Virus record (IMG/VR): IMGVR_UViG_3300023175_000160
Location: 1 to 28,577 of that record
Origin: a virus
Reading direction: 5' to 3' (one strand)
DNA length: 28,577 bases
The position numbers and the translations under genes were made by a program. Below the pieces are notes generated by a model. The model was not told where the DNA came from and ran no database searches. It saw nothing but the letters and a program-made list of their open reading frames with translations. Positions 13,758 to 21,614 of the stretch are shown piece after piece. Each line of letters begins with the position of its first letter. Position 1 is the stretch's first letter.

Positions 13758-14281
13758 TCGTTATTATCGCCTTTAATCATCTTTAATAAATCGGCGGTTG
13801 ATACAATTAAGTTATTATTCGTAACCTGTGTGGAAGGACCTGCCTCTTCTTCTTTCGCATATCTTTTCTTTGTTGACATTTCAACATAATCTTTGTTTGC
13901 ATCAAGTAATGTTTTCATTAATGTAGATACAACTTCAAATGCTCGAGGAGATTCAGATTGTTTCGCAATTGATGTCATTTCTTTAACTGCATCATCACCA
14001 AGATTAATAATATTCTCAATGTTTTGTTTTGCTAATTCAATATCTTTTAAATTTTCTTCGGCTTCTTTACTTATAACAGCAGGAACTTGAGCTACACTTT
14101 CTTGCGGTAGATTCTTAACTGAATCTACACTTTCTTCAGCTTCGTCGTTTGTTGTGAAAGCATTCGCAGGTAAGTCAGGAAGTTTATCTGGATTTAATCT
14201 ATCCAACGCTTCTTGTCTTTCAGCTTCAACTTCTTCGAGAGGTCTCATATTTAATGCTTGTGCTATTTTATCATCTTTCAT
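13754..14281 (-). CDS. 16: Terminase small subunit gp16
   Basis: The protein has 175 residues (T4 gp16 has 164). It forms the ring that recognises DNA and stimulates gp17. The acidic N-terminus (RPLEEVEAERQEALDRLNPD) is followed by a helical hairpin core (LKDIELAKQNIENIINLGDDAVKEMTSIAKQ) and the family segment SESPRAFEVVSTLMKTLLDANKDYVEM near residues 108-134. The end (LIVSTADLLKMIKGDNNE) is also typical. It overlaps gene 17 by ATGA. Confidence 0.93.
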   Translation of the reverse strand: MKDDKIAQALNMRPLEEVEAERQEALDRLNPDKLPDLPANAFTTNDEAEESVDSVKNLPQESVAQVPAVISKEAEENLKDIELAKQNIENIINLGDDAVKEMTSIAKQSESPRAFEVVSTLMKTLLDANKDYVEMSTKKRYAKEEEAGPSTQVTNNNLIVSTADLLKMIKGDNNE

Positions 14282-14289
14282 AATACTAT

Positions 14290-14736
14290 TTATCCTTCCT
14301 CAGTCATCTTCCAATCGCCATCTTTATTTACCCAAGCACAAGATTTTCTTAAAGCTGATGTACTAAATCGGTGATCTCTTTTATTAAAAAATAGTTCAAT
14401 ACTTTTCTTTTGACAAACATCCTTTCCTGTAAATTCTTTATTACGATATTCTTCGCCTAGAATACGAACATCAATACGATATAATTCTAATATATCAATT
14501 AAGTCTCGTTCTGTTTTATAAGGAATGATTTCATCAACATAACTTATTGCTTTCAATTGAGTATATCTTTCAACGATAGTTTGAATAGGAGGGTTCTTTT
14601 CTTTCGGTCGGTCAATAGAAGGATCCATTTGTAATCCTACCATTAAATAATCGCACTGTTCTTTTGCGTCTCTTAGCATTTGAACGTGTCCTGCATGAAG
14701 TAGGTCAAAGCTACTACAAGTAAATCCAATTTTCAT
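14290..14736 (-). CDS. Cytidylyltransferase-like nucleotidyltransferase
   Basis: The protein has 148 residues. The alpha/beta nucleotidyltransferase fold is shown by the N-terminal strand KIGFTCSSFDLLHAGHVQML with the HxGH motif (HAGH at residues 14-17) that binds the nucleotide triphosphate, and by FSTSALRK near residue 123 in the place of the RTxGISTS motif. The substrate could be glycerol-3-phosphate, a sugar phosphate or similar; sequence alone does not tell. T4 has no gene here, but some marine T4-like phages carry one at this spot. It is co-oriented between 15 and 16 and so likely late. Its C-terminus ends WKMTEEG, 8 nt before gene 16. Confidence 0.88.
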   Translation of the reverse strand: MKIGFTCSSFDLLHAGHVQMLRDAKEQCDYLMVGLQMDPSIDRPKEKNPPIQTIVERYTQLKAISYVDEIIPYKTERDLIDILELYRIDVRILGEEYRNKEFTGKDVCQKKSIELFFNKRDHRFSTSALRKSCAWVNKDGDWKMTEEG

Positions 14737-14755
14737 AATATTGTATTCCTAAAAT

Positions 14756-15613
14756 TTAACTGGGTTCAGTGTCTGATATCTGTTCGACGTAATCCCAGTT
14801 GTCATCAAATTCAATTAAACTATAATCAACTGTTTGTGTTATATCTGTTGTTGGTTCGTTGTTTGCTGTCATACCAGGTTGAATAGTTTGGAACTCCTCA
14901 AACGCAGTATTCGCAAGAGTATCAGTTGCATACCTTGTATCAATAAACCTAATTGTATTCTTATCCTTCTCAGGACCGAAGAACCAACCTTTCATTGTAA
15001 AGTTTAGTGTATATACGATACTTCTTCTTGTCGTGAAGGCATCTTCATAAACATCTTCACTACTTACACTCGATAAAATTAAAGGTATATCCATCGGCTC
15101 CAATCCATCAATCAATCTTACTGTGCTTGTAAATTCTGGATTGAAGAAAGGTAAAATTTGTTCTAATAATTTAACAGCATCTTCATTATACTTTGCCATA
15201 ATGTATAAGCTGAATCCCATATTATATGGAGTACCTGAATATACAAATCTGCGATTTCCGTTTGCTTCATCAACTGCAGTCTTTCTTAATTTTCTTGTCG
15301 GGGCAACTTTTCTTTCAGCATCGTATTCAAAACTTGTAAGCTCAAATGCCATACGAGGTAATGTCATCGCATAAGGTTGACCTGCTGCTACATTTCCTTC
15401 TGCATCCAAACTTGCTCCACCTAATATGGCAGGGTCTTGGTCAAGTCTTACTAAAATCTTTTGATATGGACCATAAGAGATAGGTACAACCTGCCTCTGA
15501 TTGAGTGTCCCATCAGTACTTGTTCTTCTAACTTCTAACTGATTAAAATATGTACCAAATAAGGCAACATATTTACGAATCGTTGAATTGTAAAAATAAT
15601 TTGCTATTGCCAT
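14756..15613 (-). CDS. 15: Tail sheath stabiliser and terminator gp15
   Basis: The protein has 285 residues (T4 gp15 has 272). It caps the tail top and joins it to the neck. The N-terminus (AIANYFYNSTIRKYVALFGTYFNQLEVRR), then QRQVVPISYGPYQKILVRLDQDP and TLPRMAFELTSFEYDAERKV, match the family closely. Later MGFSLYIMAKYNEDAVKLLEQILPFFNPEFT and DIPLILSSVSSEDVYEDAFTTRRSIVYTLNFTMKGWFFGP are also diagnostic. The ATG overlaps the gene 14 stop (TAATG). Confidence 0.95.
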   Translation of the reverse strand: MAIANYFYNSTIRKYVALFGTYFNQLEVRRTSTDGTLNQRQVVPISYGPYQKILVRLDQDPAILGGASLDAEGNVAAGQPYAMTLPRMAFELTSFEYDAERKVAPTRKLRKTAVDEANGNRRFVYSGTPYNMGFSLYIMAKYNEDAVKLLEQILPFFNPEFTSTVRLIDGLEPMDIPLILSSVSSEDVYEDAFTTRRSIVYTLNFTMKGWFFGPEKDKNTIRFIDTRYATDTLANTAFEEFQTIQPGMTANNEPTTDITQTVDYSLIEFDDNWDYVEQISDTEPS

Positions 15614-16302
15614 TAGGTATCACTTATTTGTATATTTTCACTAAACGGATCCACTTCTGAGAAATCAATAATACTATCAGCTTCTAATTCAAAGTTGAGA
15701 TTTCCTGCGTTGTCATCAGTAGATGCGAGTGCGGTTAATGTTGCGTTGTTTGCATCAATAACGATATCAGTATTATATGCTTTAAAGTAATCATCAATCT
15801 CAGACCTTCCTGTATTGAATCTCTGATTACTGTATTCAATTAATTCGCAAGTCATATCAAATACTTGTGTCTTGCCCATTTGATAGAATACGCTTTCGTG
15901 TTCAACAAACTTAATTTCAAAAATCTTTTCGTTGAGAGGGAAATAAATTAAATCACCTTCTCGTGGTCGAATAAGTTCAACAACTTCTCGAGTCACATGT
16001 CTTTCAAAAGTTCTGTTAGCAACTGTAAGAGTTAATTGGTCTCGGATTTGTAAACCAAACTTGGATAGGAAATCGCCTTCACCTTCAAACCCTTCATTAT
16101 TTTTAACATAAGCTTCAAATTCAAATGTTTCGTTATATTCAGGAAAGTCATCTTCGTTAAAGATCTTATCACGACCTTTAATTGCTCTACTGATATAAAT
16201 GACATCAACACCATACTGCTTGATAGATTCAATAACTAAATCATCAATAAGTTCTTGCTCTGAGAATCTTGAGTAATTGTTGAAGAATACGTTAGTTGCC
16301 AT
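15613..16302 (-). CDS. 14: Neck protein gp14
   Basis: The protein has 229 residues (T4 gp14 has 256). Together with gp13 it completes the filled head and binds the tail. The start ATNVFFNNYSRFSEQELIDDLVIESIKQYGVDVIYISRA and the block LIRPREGDLIYFPLNEKIFEIKFVEHESVFYQMGKTQVFDMTCELIEYSNQRFNTG are typical of T4-like gp14. The C-terminus is acidic and Asp/Ser-rich. It lies 4 nt after gene 13 and overlaps gene 15. Confidence 0.94.
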   Translation of the reverse strand: MATNVFFNNYSRFSEQELIDDLVIESIKQYGVDVIYISRAIKGRDKIFNEDDFPEYNETFEFEAYVKNNEGFEGEGDFLSKFGLQIRDQLTLTVANRTFERHVTREVVELIRPREGDLIYFPLNEKIFEIKFVEHESVFYQMGKTQVFDMTCELIEYSNQRFNTGRSEIDDYFKAYNTDIVIDANNATLTALASTDDNAGNLNFELEADSIIDFSEVDPFSENIQISDT

Positions 16303-16306
16303 TTAC

Positions 16307-17050
16307 TTATCCAATATAGTTATAACTGAGAGGTTGTAAATTCTGCACTGCTTCTTCTTCCATTAATCTCCTCTCTTCCTTTGCATCGGAAAGTATTTGT
16401 TCTCCGTTAAATGATACGCCGCCTACAAGTTGCATACCTGTAAACTTAGTTAAATTTGAACCCCATTGTTCTTTGACTAAACAACTTGCATAATTCTGAA
16501 GCCAACGGTCACCCCAAACATCTGCATAAGTAGATGGGTCAATTACATCATATGCTTCAATAATAATGTATTCGCCAACAACGAGTAAACCTGGGTCTGT
16601 GTCAAGATATAATCTATTCACATGTTTATTATAACGAACCATTGGTTTACCTACAAGCATCTCTTGTAAGAATTCCAAATGAGACATGGACATATAATAG
16701 TTTGTAATATTATATCCTGTGATGTCTTCAAGATTATTTAAGACGAATTGGTATTGAACATTAAAGATACCTGAACCAGTAGAAATACTTGACTGCATAT
16801 TAAAGATACCTGAAATACCAAGTAATCCTGCTGGTAAATCAATGTATCCGTTATCTTTGTTTTCTTGTGTGATTTGATGTTTTAAATAAACAAGCTGACT
16901 TCCATTGTAATGATAATCTCTCCAGTAATCTACAGCTTCATCAATACGATCATCTATCTGTTCGTCTGACACATTGATGTCAATGACAGGTGCTCCTAAC
17001 TTACGGAGTACCCAATCTTTGAATTCTTGTCTTGTTGTAGGTTGTGCCAT
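16307..17050 (-). CDS. 13: Neck protein gp13
   Basis: The protein has 247 residues (T4 gp13 has 309). It is a head-completion/neck protein. The start QPTTRQEFKDWVLRKLGAPVIDINVSDEQIDDRIDEAVDYWRDYH is the conserved opening of the family. DPSTYADVWGDRWLQNYASCLVKEQWGSNLTKFTGMQLVGGVSFNGEQIL near residues 170-220 is the conserved core. It is about 60 residues shorter than T4 gp13. A near-consensus late promoter lies just upstream at 17070. Confidence 0.94.
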   Translation of the reverse strand: MAQPTTRQEFKDWVLRKLGAPVIDINVSDEQIDDRIDEAVDYWRDYHYNGSQLVYLKHQITQENKDNGYIDLPAGLLGISGIFNMQSSISTGSGIFNVQYQFVLNNLEDITGYNITNYYMSMSHLEFLQEMLVGKPMVRYNKHVNRLYLDTDPGLLVVGEYIIIEAYDVIDPSTYADVWGDRWLQNYASCLVKEQWGSNLTKFTGMQLVGGVSFNGEQILSDAKEERRLMEEEAVQNLQPLSYNYIG

Positions 17051-17069
17051 TTTATTTTACTCTTTTTAT

Positions 17070-17077
17070 TATTTATC
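17070..17077 (-). promoter_or_regulatory. Possible late promoter before gene 13 (one mismatch)
   Basis: GATAAATA on the minus strand, one base from TATAAATA, between the stop of the 17079 gene and the gene 13 ATG 19 nt downstream. Confidence 0.48.
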
Positions 17078-17078
17078 T

Positions 17079-17846
17079 TTAGTACGAAGCGCTAGCATAC
17101 GCAGCAACACTAAGCTCAGCCTTATATAGTAATGTATCGTTATAACTCCCAATTGCTTTTACCCAACATTCAATTGTATGTACTGTCCACTTTCTTGAAT
17201 CATTAGTTCCACCTGCTGAAGCAGAAGCATCATTGTTAATATTTACTTTTATTCCAACGCTATCGTTCGGTACATCAATTCCTGACTGACCACCAATATT
17301 ATGTAAACTAAACCAAGTATCATTTGTGTAAGTACCTAATGATTGAGGAGCACCTGATGATGCACCATTGTAATGATATTCTTGCATTGAAAGCGAATGG
17401 GCCCCATTACCAACTGTTTGAATAGTTGACATACTATGTTTAATTTTTATTTGGTCAGCAGGACCAGGATAAGATTGTCCTGATATAGCAGAATCGTTAA
17501 AGTAGTGTATTTTACTTCCAGTAGCTCCGTGAGCCTGAGCAACACCAGCAGTTGTGATAGAATCAAAATCTGTAGTTGTAGTATCACCGCTTGCGCTACT
17601 ACCATCATTGGTTGTCATAACTGTTAAACCGCCACCAATAGTATCATAGAAAAAATCAAAGTCAACGTTAACGTCAACTGAGCTCACAGTGTCTTGTCTA
17701 AATGCAAAGTAATCTACATCTACTGTTGTAGATGGGGCTTGTCTGTGATAAACATTTCCTGCTGGGTAATCGTTTCCTCCAACTCCACCTGAGCCTGCAG
17801 TATTTTGACCACCTGCGATTGTATTAAATGAATGTGATAGTGCCAT
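17079..17846 (-). CDS. Probable tail or fiber-associated structural protein, unknown
   Basis: The protein has 255 residues and is rich in Gly, Ser, Thr, Asn and Asp, with alternating hydrophobic residues that suggest beta structure (TVDVDYFAFRQDTVSSVDVNVDFDFFYD, then SVGIKVNINNDASASAGG, then WTVHTIECWVKAIGS). The N-terminus is Gly-rich (GGQNTAGSGGVGGNDYPAGN). No signal peptide or membrane helix. Composition and location next to gene 13, where T4 has wac and 12, suggest a surface-exposed virion protein. It does not share the N-terminal domain of the next three larger genes. No family recognised. Confidence 0.75.
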   Translation of the reverse strand: MALSHSFNTIAGGQNTAGSGGVGGNDYPAGNVYHRQAPSTTVDVDYFAFRQDTVSSVDVNVDFDFFYDTIGGGLTVMTTNDGSSASGDTTTTDFDSITTAGVAQAHGATGSKIHYFNDSAISGQSYPGPADQIKIKHSMSTIQTVGNGAHSLSMQEYHYNGASSGAPQSLGTYTNDTWFSLHNIGGQSGIDVPNDSVGIKVNINNDASASAGGTNDSRKWTVHTIECWVKAIGSYNDTLLYKAELSVAAYASASY

Positions 17847-17855
17847 GTTTTCCTC

Positions 17856-18716
17856 TTATGCCGTTCCGTTAACTTCCCAATAATAATAACCTGTTGCTAC
17901 AATATTTGAACCACTTGAGTCAGACGCAATTTCTATTTTCATTATTCCTTCTAATGTACCTACCGTGCTTCGTGGTCCATTAACTCTATATCTAAACTGC
18001 GGAGATCCTGTTAATGCAACCCACGTATTTATTGAAGCACTATCAGATCCTGATGTACTGAGAGTCATTGGGAAAGACAGATTTCCATTATCGTTTGATG
18101 CTCTGATATAATATGTTTGTGAAGGTGTAATATTATTCCACTTAGATGTACTAAATGTCCAATATCCAGTTTGTCCTTGAGCAGTACCGTTAGTATATTT
18201 TTCAATATTTCCATCAGCCAAAAACCTCATGCCAAAGATAGCATCTGCAGTCGGAGGCATAGATGTTGTTGTAGAGTTTGCTTGAGAACCTCCAGCAGCA
18301 TTACCTGTTCCATGCAATGATATTGATTCTGTTGGAGTTGAACCAGTAAATCCTACAGCAGTTCCACGAATATCATTTGTGTCAACATATAAGAAAGTAA
18401 TCTGCCAATGTTGATAACTACTCCATGTTGGTTCTGTATTGTTTATCCAATTAATATCAGAAGGCCATGTTGGTGCATAAGGAACCGAAGATGTATCTAA
18501 AAGCAACATACAACTTCTACCTGTTGCTCCACTTGATACCGTAAATGTTGTAGCAGCACTTAAAGTACAAGTCATAATTGGAGTTGTAAAATTAATGTTG
18601 TTTGTTGTTGCTGTAGCTATTGCGTGAAGATCATCATAGAATCCACTTGTGTCAGCGACATTACTTACTGTGAAGTCGTCATCAATTATAATTGTATTAC
18701 TTACTTTAATCGCCAC
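17856..18716 (-). CDS. Fiber-type structural protein, paralog A
   Basis: The protein has 286 residues. It uses a GTG start (18716) overlapping the end of the 18706 gene by 11 nt; AIKVSNTIIIDDDF after it matches the other two paralogs. Residues 1-125 form a shared domain with the landmarks PIMTCTLSAATTFTV, GRSCMLLLDTSS, EPTWSSYQHWQITFLYVDTN and GTAVGFTGS. The C-terminal half is different: after an Asn/Thr linker (GSQANSTTTSMPPTA) comes a beta-rich region (DAIFGMRFLADGNIEKYTNG..GQTGYWTFSTSKWN) reminiscent of a small carbohydrate-facing or structural beta domain. A swap of the C-terminal part is the likely way these proteins vary. Function as adhesin or decoration protein is inference. Confidence 0.78.
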   Translation of the reverse strand: MAIKVSNTIIIDDDFTVSNVADTSGFYDDLHAIATATTNNINFTTPIMTCTLSAATTFTVSSGATGRSCMLLLDTSSVPYAPTWPSDINWINNTEPTWSSYQHWQITFLYVDTNDIRGTAVGFTGSTPTESISLHGTGNAAGGSQANSTTTSMPPTADAIFGMRFLADGNIEKYTNGTAQGQTGYWTFSTSKWNNITPSQTYYIRASNDNGNLSFPMTLSTSGSDSASINTWVALTGSPQFRYRVNGPRSTVGTLEGIMKIEIASDSSGSNIVATGYYYWEVNGTA

Positions 18717-18897
18717 TTGATGCTCCTACTAATTTTTCTTTACATTTAGCAAATTCAGCTTGGTCTAATTCTTCATCACCATGATATGGTGCAAGCATCC
18801 ATACTTGTTCAAATTCATTGTCAATGGGGTTCCTTACAATGAACCCATAATTAATTACTCCGTTAGTTATGTAATCTTTTTTGAAATCAATTGCCAT
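18706..18897 (-). CDS. 63-residue protein following the Hint-domain gene
   Basis: Small, acidic and soluble (DFKKDYITNGVINYGFIVRNPIDNEFEQVWMLAP, then HGDEELDQAEFAKCKEKLVGASSGD). The ATG starts on the base after the Hint gene's stop codon, so it is probably translated by re-initiation. It has one Cys, near residue 52. The role is unknown. Its tight linkage to the Hint-ended protein makes a partner, chaperone or acceptor role conceivable, but nothing in the sequence proves it. Small fiber-assembly chaperones are another option. Confidence 0.7.
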   Translation of the reverse strand: MAIDFKKDYITNGVINYGFIVRNPIDNEFEQVWMLAPYHGDEELDQAEFAKCKEKLVGASSGD

Positions 18898-20616
18898 TTA
18901 GATATCCCCTCGCTTAGCGTAATCACCACTAACAGTAAATGTGGTATCTCCAGCTTCGTTAAACACCTCAAACGAACCGTGTTCAGTTTCAACATAAACT
19001 GTATTAACGTTTCCTTCGTTATATGTTTTACTTCCTTCATAATCTTCTGCCAATATCCATTCATTATTATCACCATCTTTATCAATTAATATTGGGTGAT
19101 CGTTTGTAATTTCCAACCAATCATCTAGTAAATAGAATCCTTCACGTGGATGGTCTTTAATAATATTTACAACTTTTGTCCAACCAGAATTTGACCAAAT
19201 CTTATCACCAATTTCAATATCGTAAACTCTTTCTAATGTGGCCGATGTTGTTTTATGTAATACTTTAACTAACATATCATTTGTTAGACAAACAGATGCA
19301 CTTCCAGTACTTGAAGCAGACGTAATTACGTGTATTCTTATTTCCTTAAGTAATGTATCGAGAGATGTTGCATCTCTACCATATATACTTAATGTTCCTG
19401 TTGTTATGTAAGTATGCGTTTCTTCATTATACGCAGTTGGCCCAGGATGATTAATTGCTAGAGTAATACCAGTGCTCATGGCAGATGATGTTGTTTTCCA
19501 ACCAGAATCAGTTGTCCCAGTACTAAACGCACCACCGTTAAAAGTTCTTAAAGGTAAAACTTGTCCAGATGCATTTGATGCCGCTGAGCAATCCCAAACT
19601 GCTCTGATTCCCGTTACATTATTTGTAGCAGTAAAGTCATAAAACTTTGTTGGTGGTGGAGTATAGGTTAAACGATAAGTCGCAGTACCGGCCCCATTAC
19701 CTTGAATGCTTCCTGTTGTTGATACCTGTGTACCCCTAGTATATGTATATCCATCACTTGGGTCTGGTGCATATTGTGAACCTGGGTATATAATTGTATT
19801 ATATCGTGTAGTTCCACCTCTTTTAATTGTATAAGTAACAAGATATACTCCTTCACCATCTGGAGCATCCCACGATTCATACCACTCATCCACACCGGCG
19901 CTATACGCATTAGTTACGGTGTCAACGTTATCTAACCAGCTGGTGATAGCATCTCCACTTACCCATCCTGGTGGGAATGCGGAGCAAGATGGATTATTTC
20001 CAGCAAGATTGCCGGTCATATCGGTACCTTTATCTTCTACTTCAACTTCTATTGATTTGGTTCCTGATAGGAATACTCTATATTCAGTCGAAGAATCACA
20101 TGTTACAGAGCTTGTAGCGTAATTACTTGCTAAACCACCTGAACTGAATCCAACTAAGTTACTGCCTCCGCCATCATCAGGACTACGAACATTATTCATT
20201 GTTGTAGTACCTGCTAAATTAGACTGAGCAGGTGCTTGCGAACCATCCCATGCAGTTGCGACCACTCTTACAGTATTTCCATCCCAAGCAGTAAGACCAA
20301 TTTGCCAATATCGTGTACCTGACCAAGTTGGTTCGGTATCTTCGGCAAACTTAAAACTTGAAGGAAATGTTGGTACGTTTCCGGCTGAACCGACGTCTAA
20401 AAGAAGAATCGCTGTTTTACCTGTTGCTAAATTAGTCGCAGTAAACGTTGTAGCTGCAGATAGTACGACTGACATAATAGGTATGTCCATATCAATAACA
20501 GTTGTGATGGTTTCAGCATTAGCATAAAAAGATGAATATATTCCAGACAAAGACCCAAAATTTTGAATCTTAAATGAATCTGTAATTACTTCTGTTGTTG
20601 CTATTTTAATTGCCAT
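18898..20616 (-). CDS. Fiber-type structural protein ending in a Hint domain, paralog B
   Basis: The protein has 572 residues. Residues 1-125 are the shared N-terminal domain (PIMSVVLSAATTFTA, GKTAILLLDVGS, EPTWSGTRYWQIGLTAWDGN). Residues about 150-440 are Gly/Ser/Thr/Tyr-rich and beta-like. Residues 443-572 read as a Hint (hedgehog/intein) domain: block A CLTNDMLVKV with Cys443 as the nucleophile, ERVYDIEIGDKIWS, block B EITNDHPILI with the TxxH motif (His507), and a final block VYVETEHGSFEVF. The C-terminal His-Asn of splicing inteins is absent and there is no C-extein, so cleavage or transfer of the N-terminal part at Cys443, as in Hog or BIL-type domains, is the expected chemistry rather than splicing. 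Activity is inferred. Confidence 0.82.
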   Translation of the reverse strand: MAIKIATTEVITDSFKIQNFGSLSGIYSSFYANAETITTVIDMDIPIMSVVLSAATTFTATNLATGKTAILLLDVGSAGNVPTFPSSFKFAEDTEPTWSGTRYWQIGLTAWDGNTVRVVATAWDGSQAPAQSNLAGTTTMNNVRSPDDGGGSNLVGFSSGGLASNYATSSVTCDSSTEYRVFLSGTKSIEVEVEDKGTDMTGNLAGNNPSCSAFPPGWVSGDAITSWLDNVDTVTNAYSAGVDEWYESWDAPDGEGVYLVTYTIKRGGTTRYNTIIYPGSQYAPDPSDGYTYTRGTQVSTTGSIQGNGAGTATYRLTYTPPPTKFYDFTATNNVTGIRAVWDCSAASNASGQVLPLRTFNGGAFSTGTTDSGWKTTSSAMSTGITLAINHPGPTAYNEETHTYITTGTLSIYGRDATSLDTLLKEIRIHVITSASSTGSASVCLTNDMLVKVLHKTTSATLERVYDIEIGDKIWSNSGWTKVVNIIKDHPREGFYLLDDWLEITNDHPILIDKDGDNNEWILAEDYEGSKTYNEGNVNTVYVETEHGSFEVFNEAGDTTFTVSGDYAKRGDI

Positions 20617-20628
20617 ATCTTATACCTC

Positions 20629-21561
20629 TTATACCGACTTCTGGGTTCCGTATTGTGCTTGTAATAACATTCCAGCACTCTTCGTAGTAGTTAATTCGCA
20701 AGTTGAATATAATGTTCCTTGGTCGCATATAATTCTAATGCGAAAATCCGGATTTGAACTATCAAATGCTGCAGCCGTGTTTGTGGATGTGGTTGTGCTG
20801 TTTGCTTCAGCAACCCACCAAAATCTTACGAACCCGTTATAATAAGTACCTGAACTATACCCATCGTCTGGAGGAGTAGGACCTGTACTATACCCAGTAC
20901 ACATTCCTGAGCAAGATTGACCAGAAACATTGTATTGGAACTGACACGAAGTAATATTTGTTAACCCAGTATAATTAACGTAGGTATATTGAGTGGCAGA
21001 CGCCGCTGTAGAATCACCACTCCACCAACCTACTTGAATTCTATTATTACTAGGTTGATGCTCAAATGATACCGCACACCAACATTGAGCACTTACACTT
21101 GAATTGACTACATTCCAAGTATCAAAGCTTGTATCTTGAGAAAATGTAGAAGGTAAGTTTGTTGAAGGAGTACCTGGGTCAGCATACCCAATAGCAGTTG
21201 CTCTTACATTAGTGGTATTCCAACATAAAAATGTAATAACCCAATGCCTATAAGTAGACCAAGTAGGTTCGCCGCCAGGAAATTCTACTGCAGAGTCAAA
21301 AGATGGTGTATGAGGAGTTGCTGTTGTATCTAAAATTAAAATTGCATCTCTGCCGAAATTTTTATCTGTAATTGTGAAAGCAACATTACCTGTCATATCA
21401 ACTTTTTGAATAGGAGTCAACATTGAAAAGTTAAGAGTTGCCGCAGATGTGATTGATGTTTCGGCTGGGTGAAAATTAGAAAAAGTCCCAGAGGCTCCGG
21501 ATAAATTTTCTAACTCATAAGAATTGTTAATGACGGAAACGCCGCCTACCTTGATTGCCAT
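20629..21561 (-). CDS. Fiber-type structural protein, paralog C
   Basis: The protein has 310 residues. The first 125 or so are the shared domain (AIKVGGVSVINNSYELENLSGASGTFSNFH, TPIQKVDMTGNVAFTI, GRDAILILDTTA, EPTWSTYRHWVITFLCWNTTNVRATAIGY). The C-terminal part is unrelated to A and B by eye: WCAVSFEHQPSNNRIQVGWWSGD, CQFQYNVSGQSCSGMCTGYSTGPTPP, FRIRIICDQGTLYSTCELTTT. It holds at least seven Cys, unusual for a phage virion protein. A late promoter lies 44 nt upstream. Adhesin or decoration role is inference from composition and position. Confidence 0.78.
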   Translation of the reverse strand: MAIKVGGVSVINNSYELENLSGASGTFSNFHPAETSITSAATLNFSMLTPIQKVDMTGNVAFTITDKNFGRDAILILDTTATPHTPSFDSAVEFPGGEPTWSTYRHWVITFLCWNTTNVRATAIGYADPGTPSTNLPSTFSQDTSFDTWNVVNSSVSAQCWCAVSFEHQPSNNRIQVGWWSGDSTAASATQYTYVNYTGLTNITSCQFQYNVSGQSCSGMCTGYSTGPTPPDDGYSSGTYYNGFVRFWWVAEANSTTTSTNTAAAFDSSNPDFRIRIICDQGTLYSTCELTTTKSAGMLLQAQYGTQKSV

Positions 21562-21604
21562 CTTCGTCTCCTGACTATTAGCAGTTAGTATAATTGTATA
21601 GTTT

Positions 21605-21612
21605 TATTTATA
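21605..21612 (-). promoter_or_regulatory. T4-type late promoter before paralog C
   Basis: Exact TATAAATA on the minus strand, 43 nt before the ATG at 21561 and just inside the 52-nt gap after the cupin fusion gene. Confidence 0.75.
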
Positions 21613-21614
21613 CA

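Noticed and set aside
14287-14294. GATAAATA as late promoter of gene 16
   Set aside because: A start 6-8 nt downstream would fall on the ATG and remove the ribosome site; the match also contains the stop codon of the previous gene.
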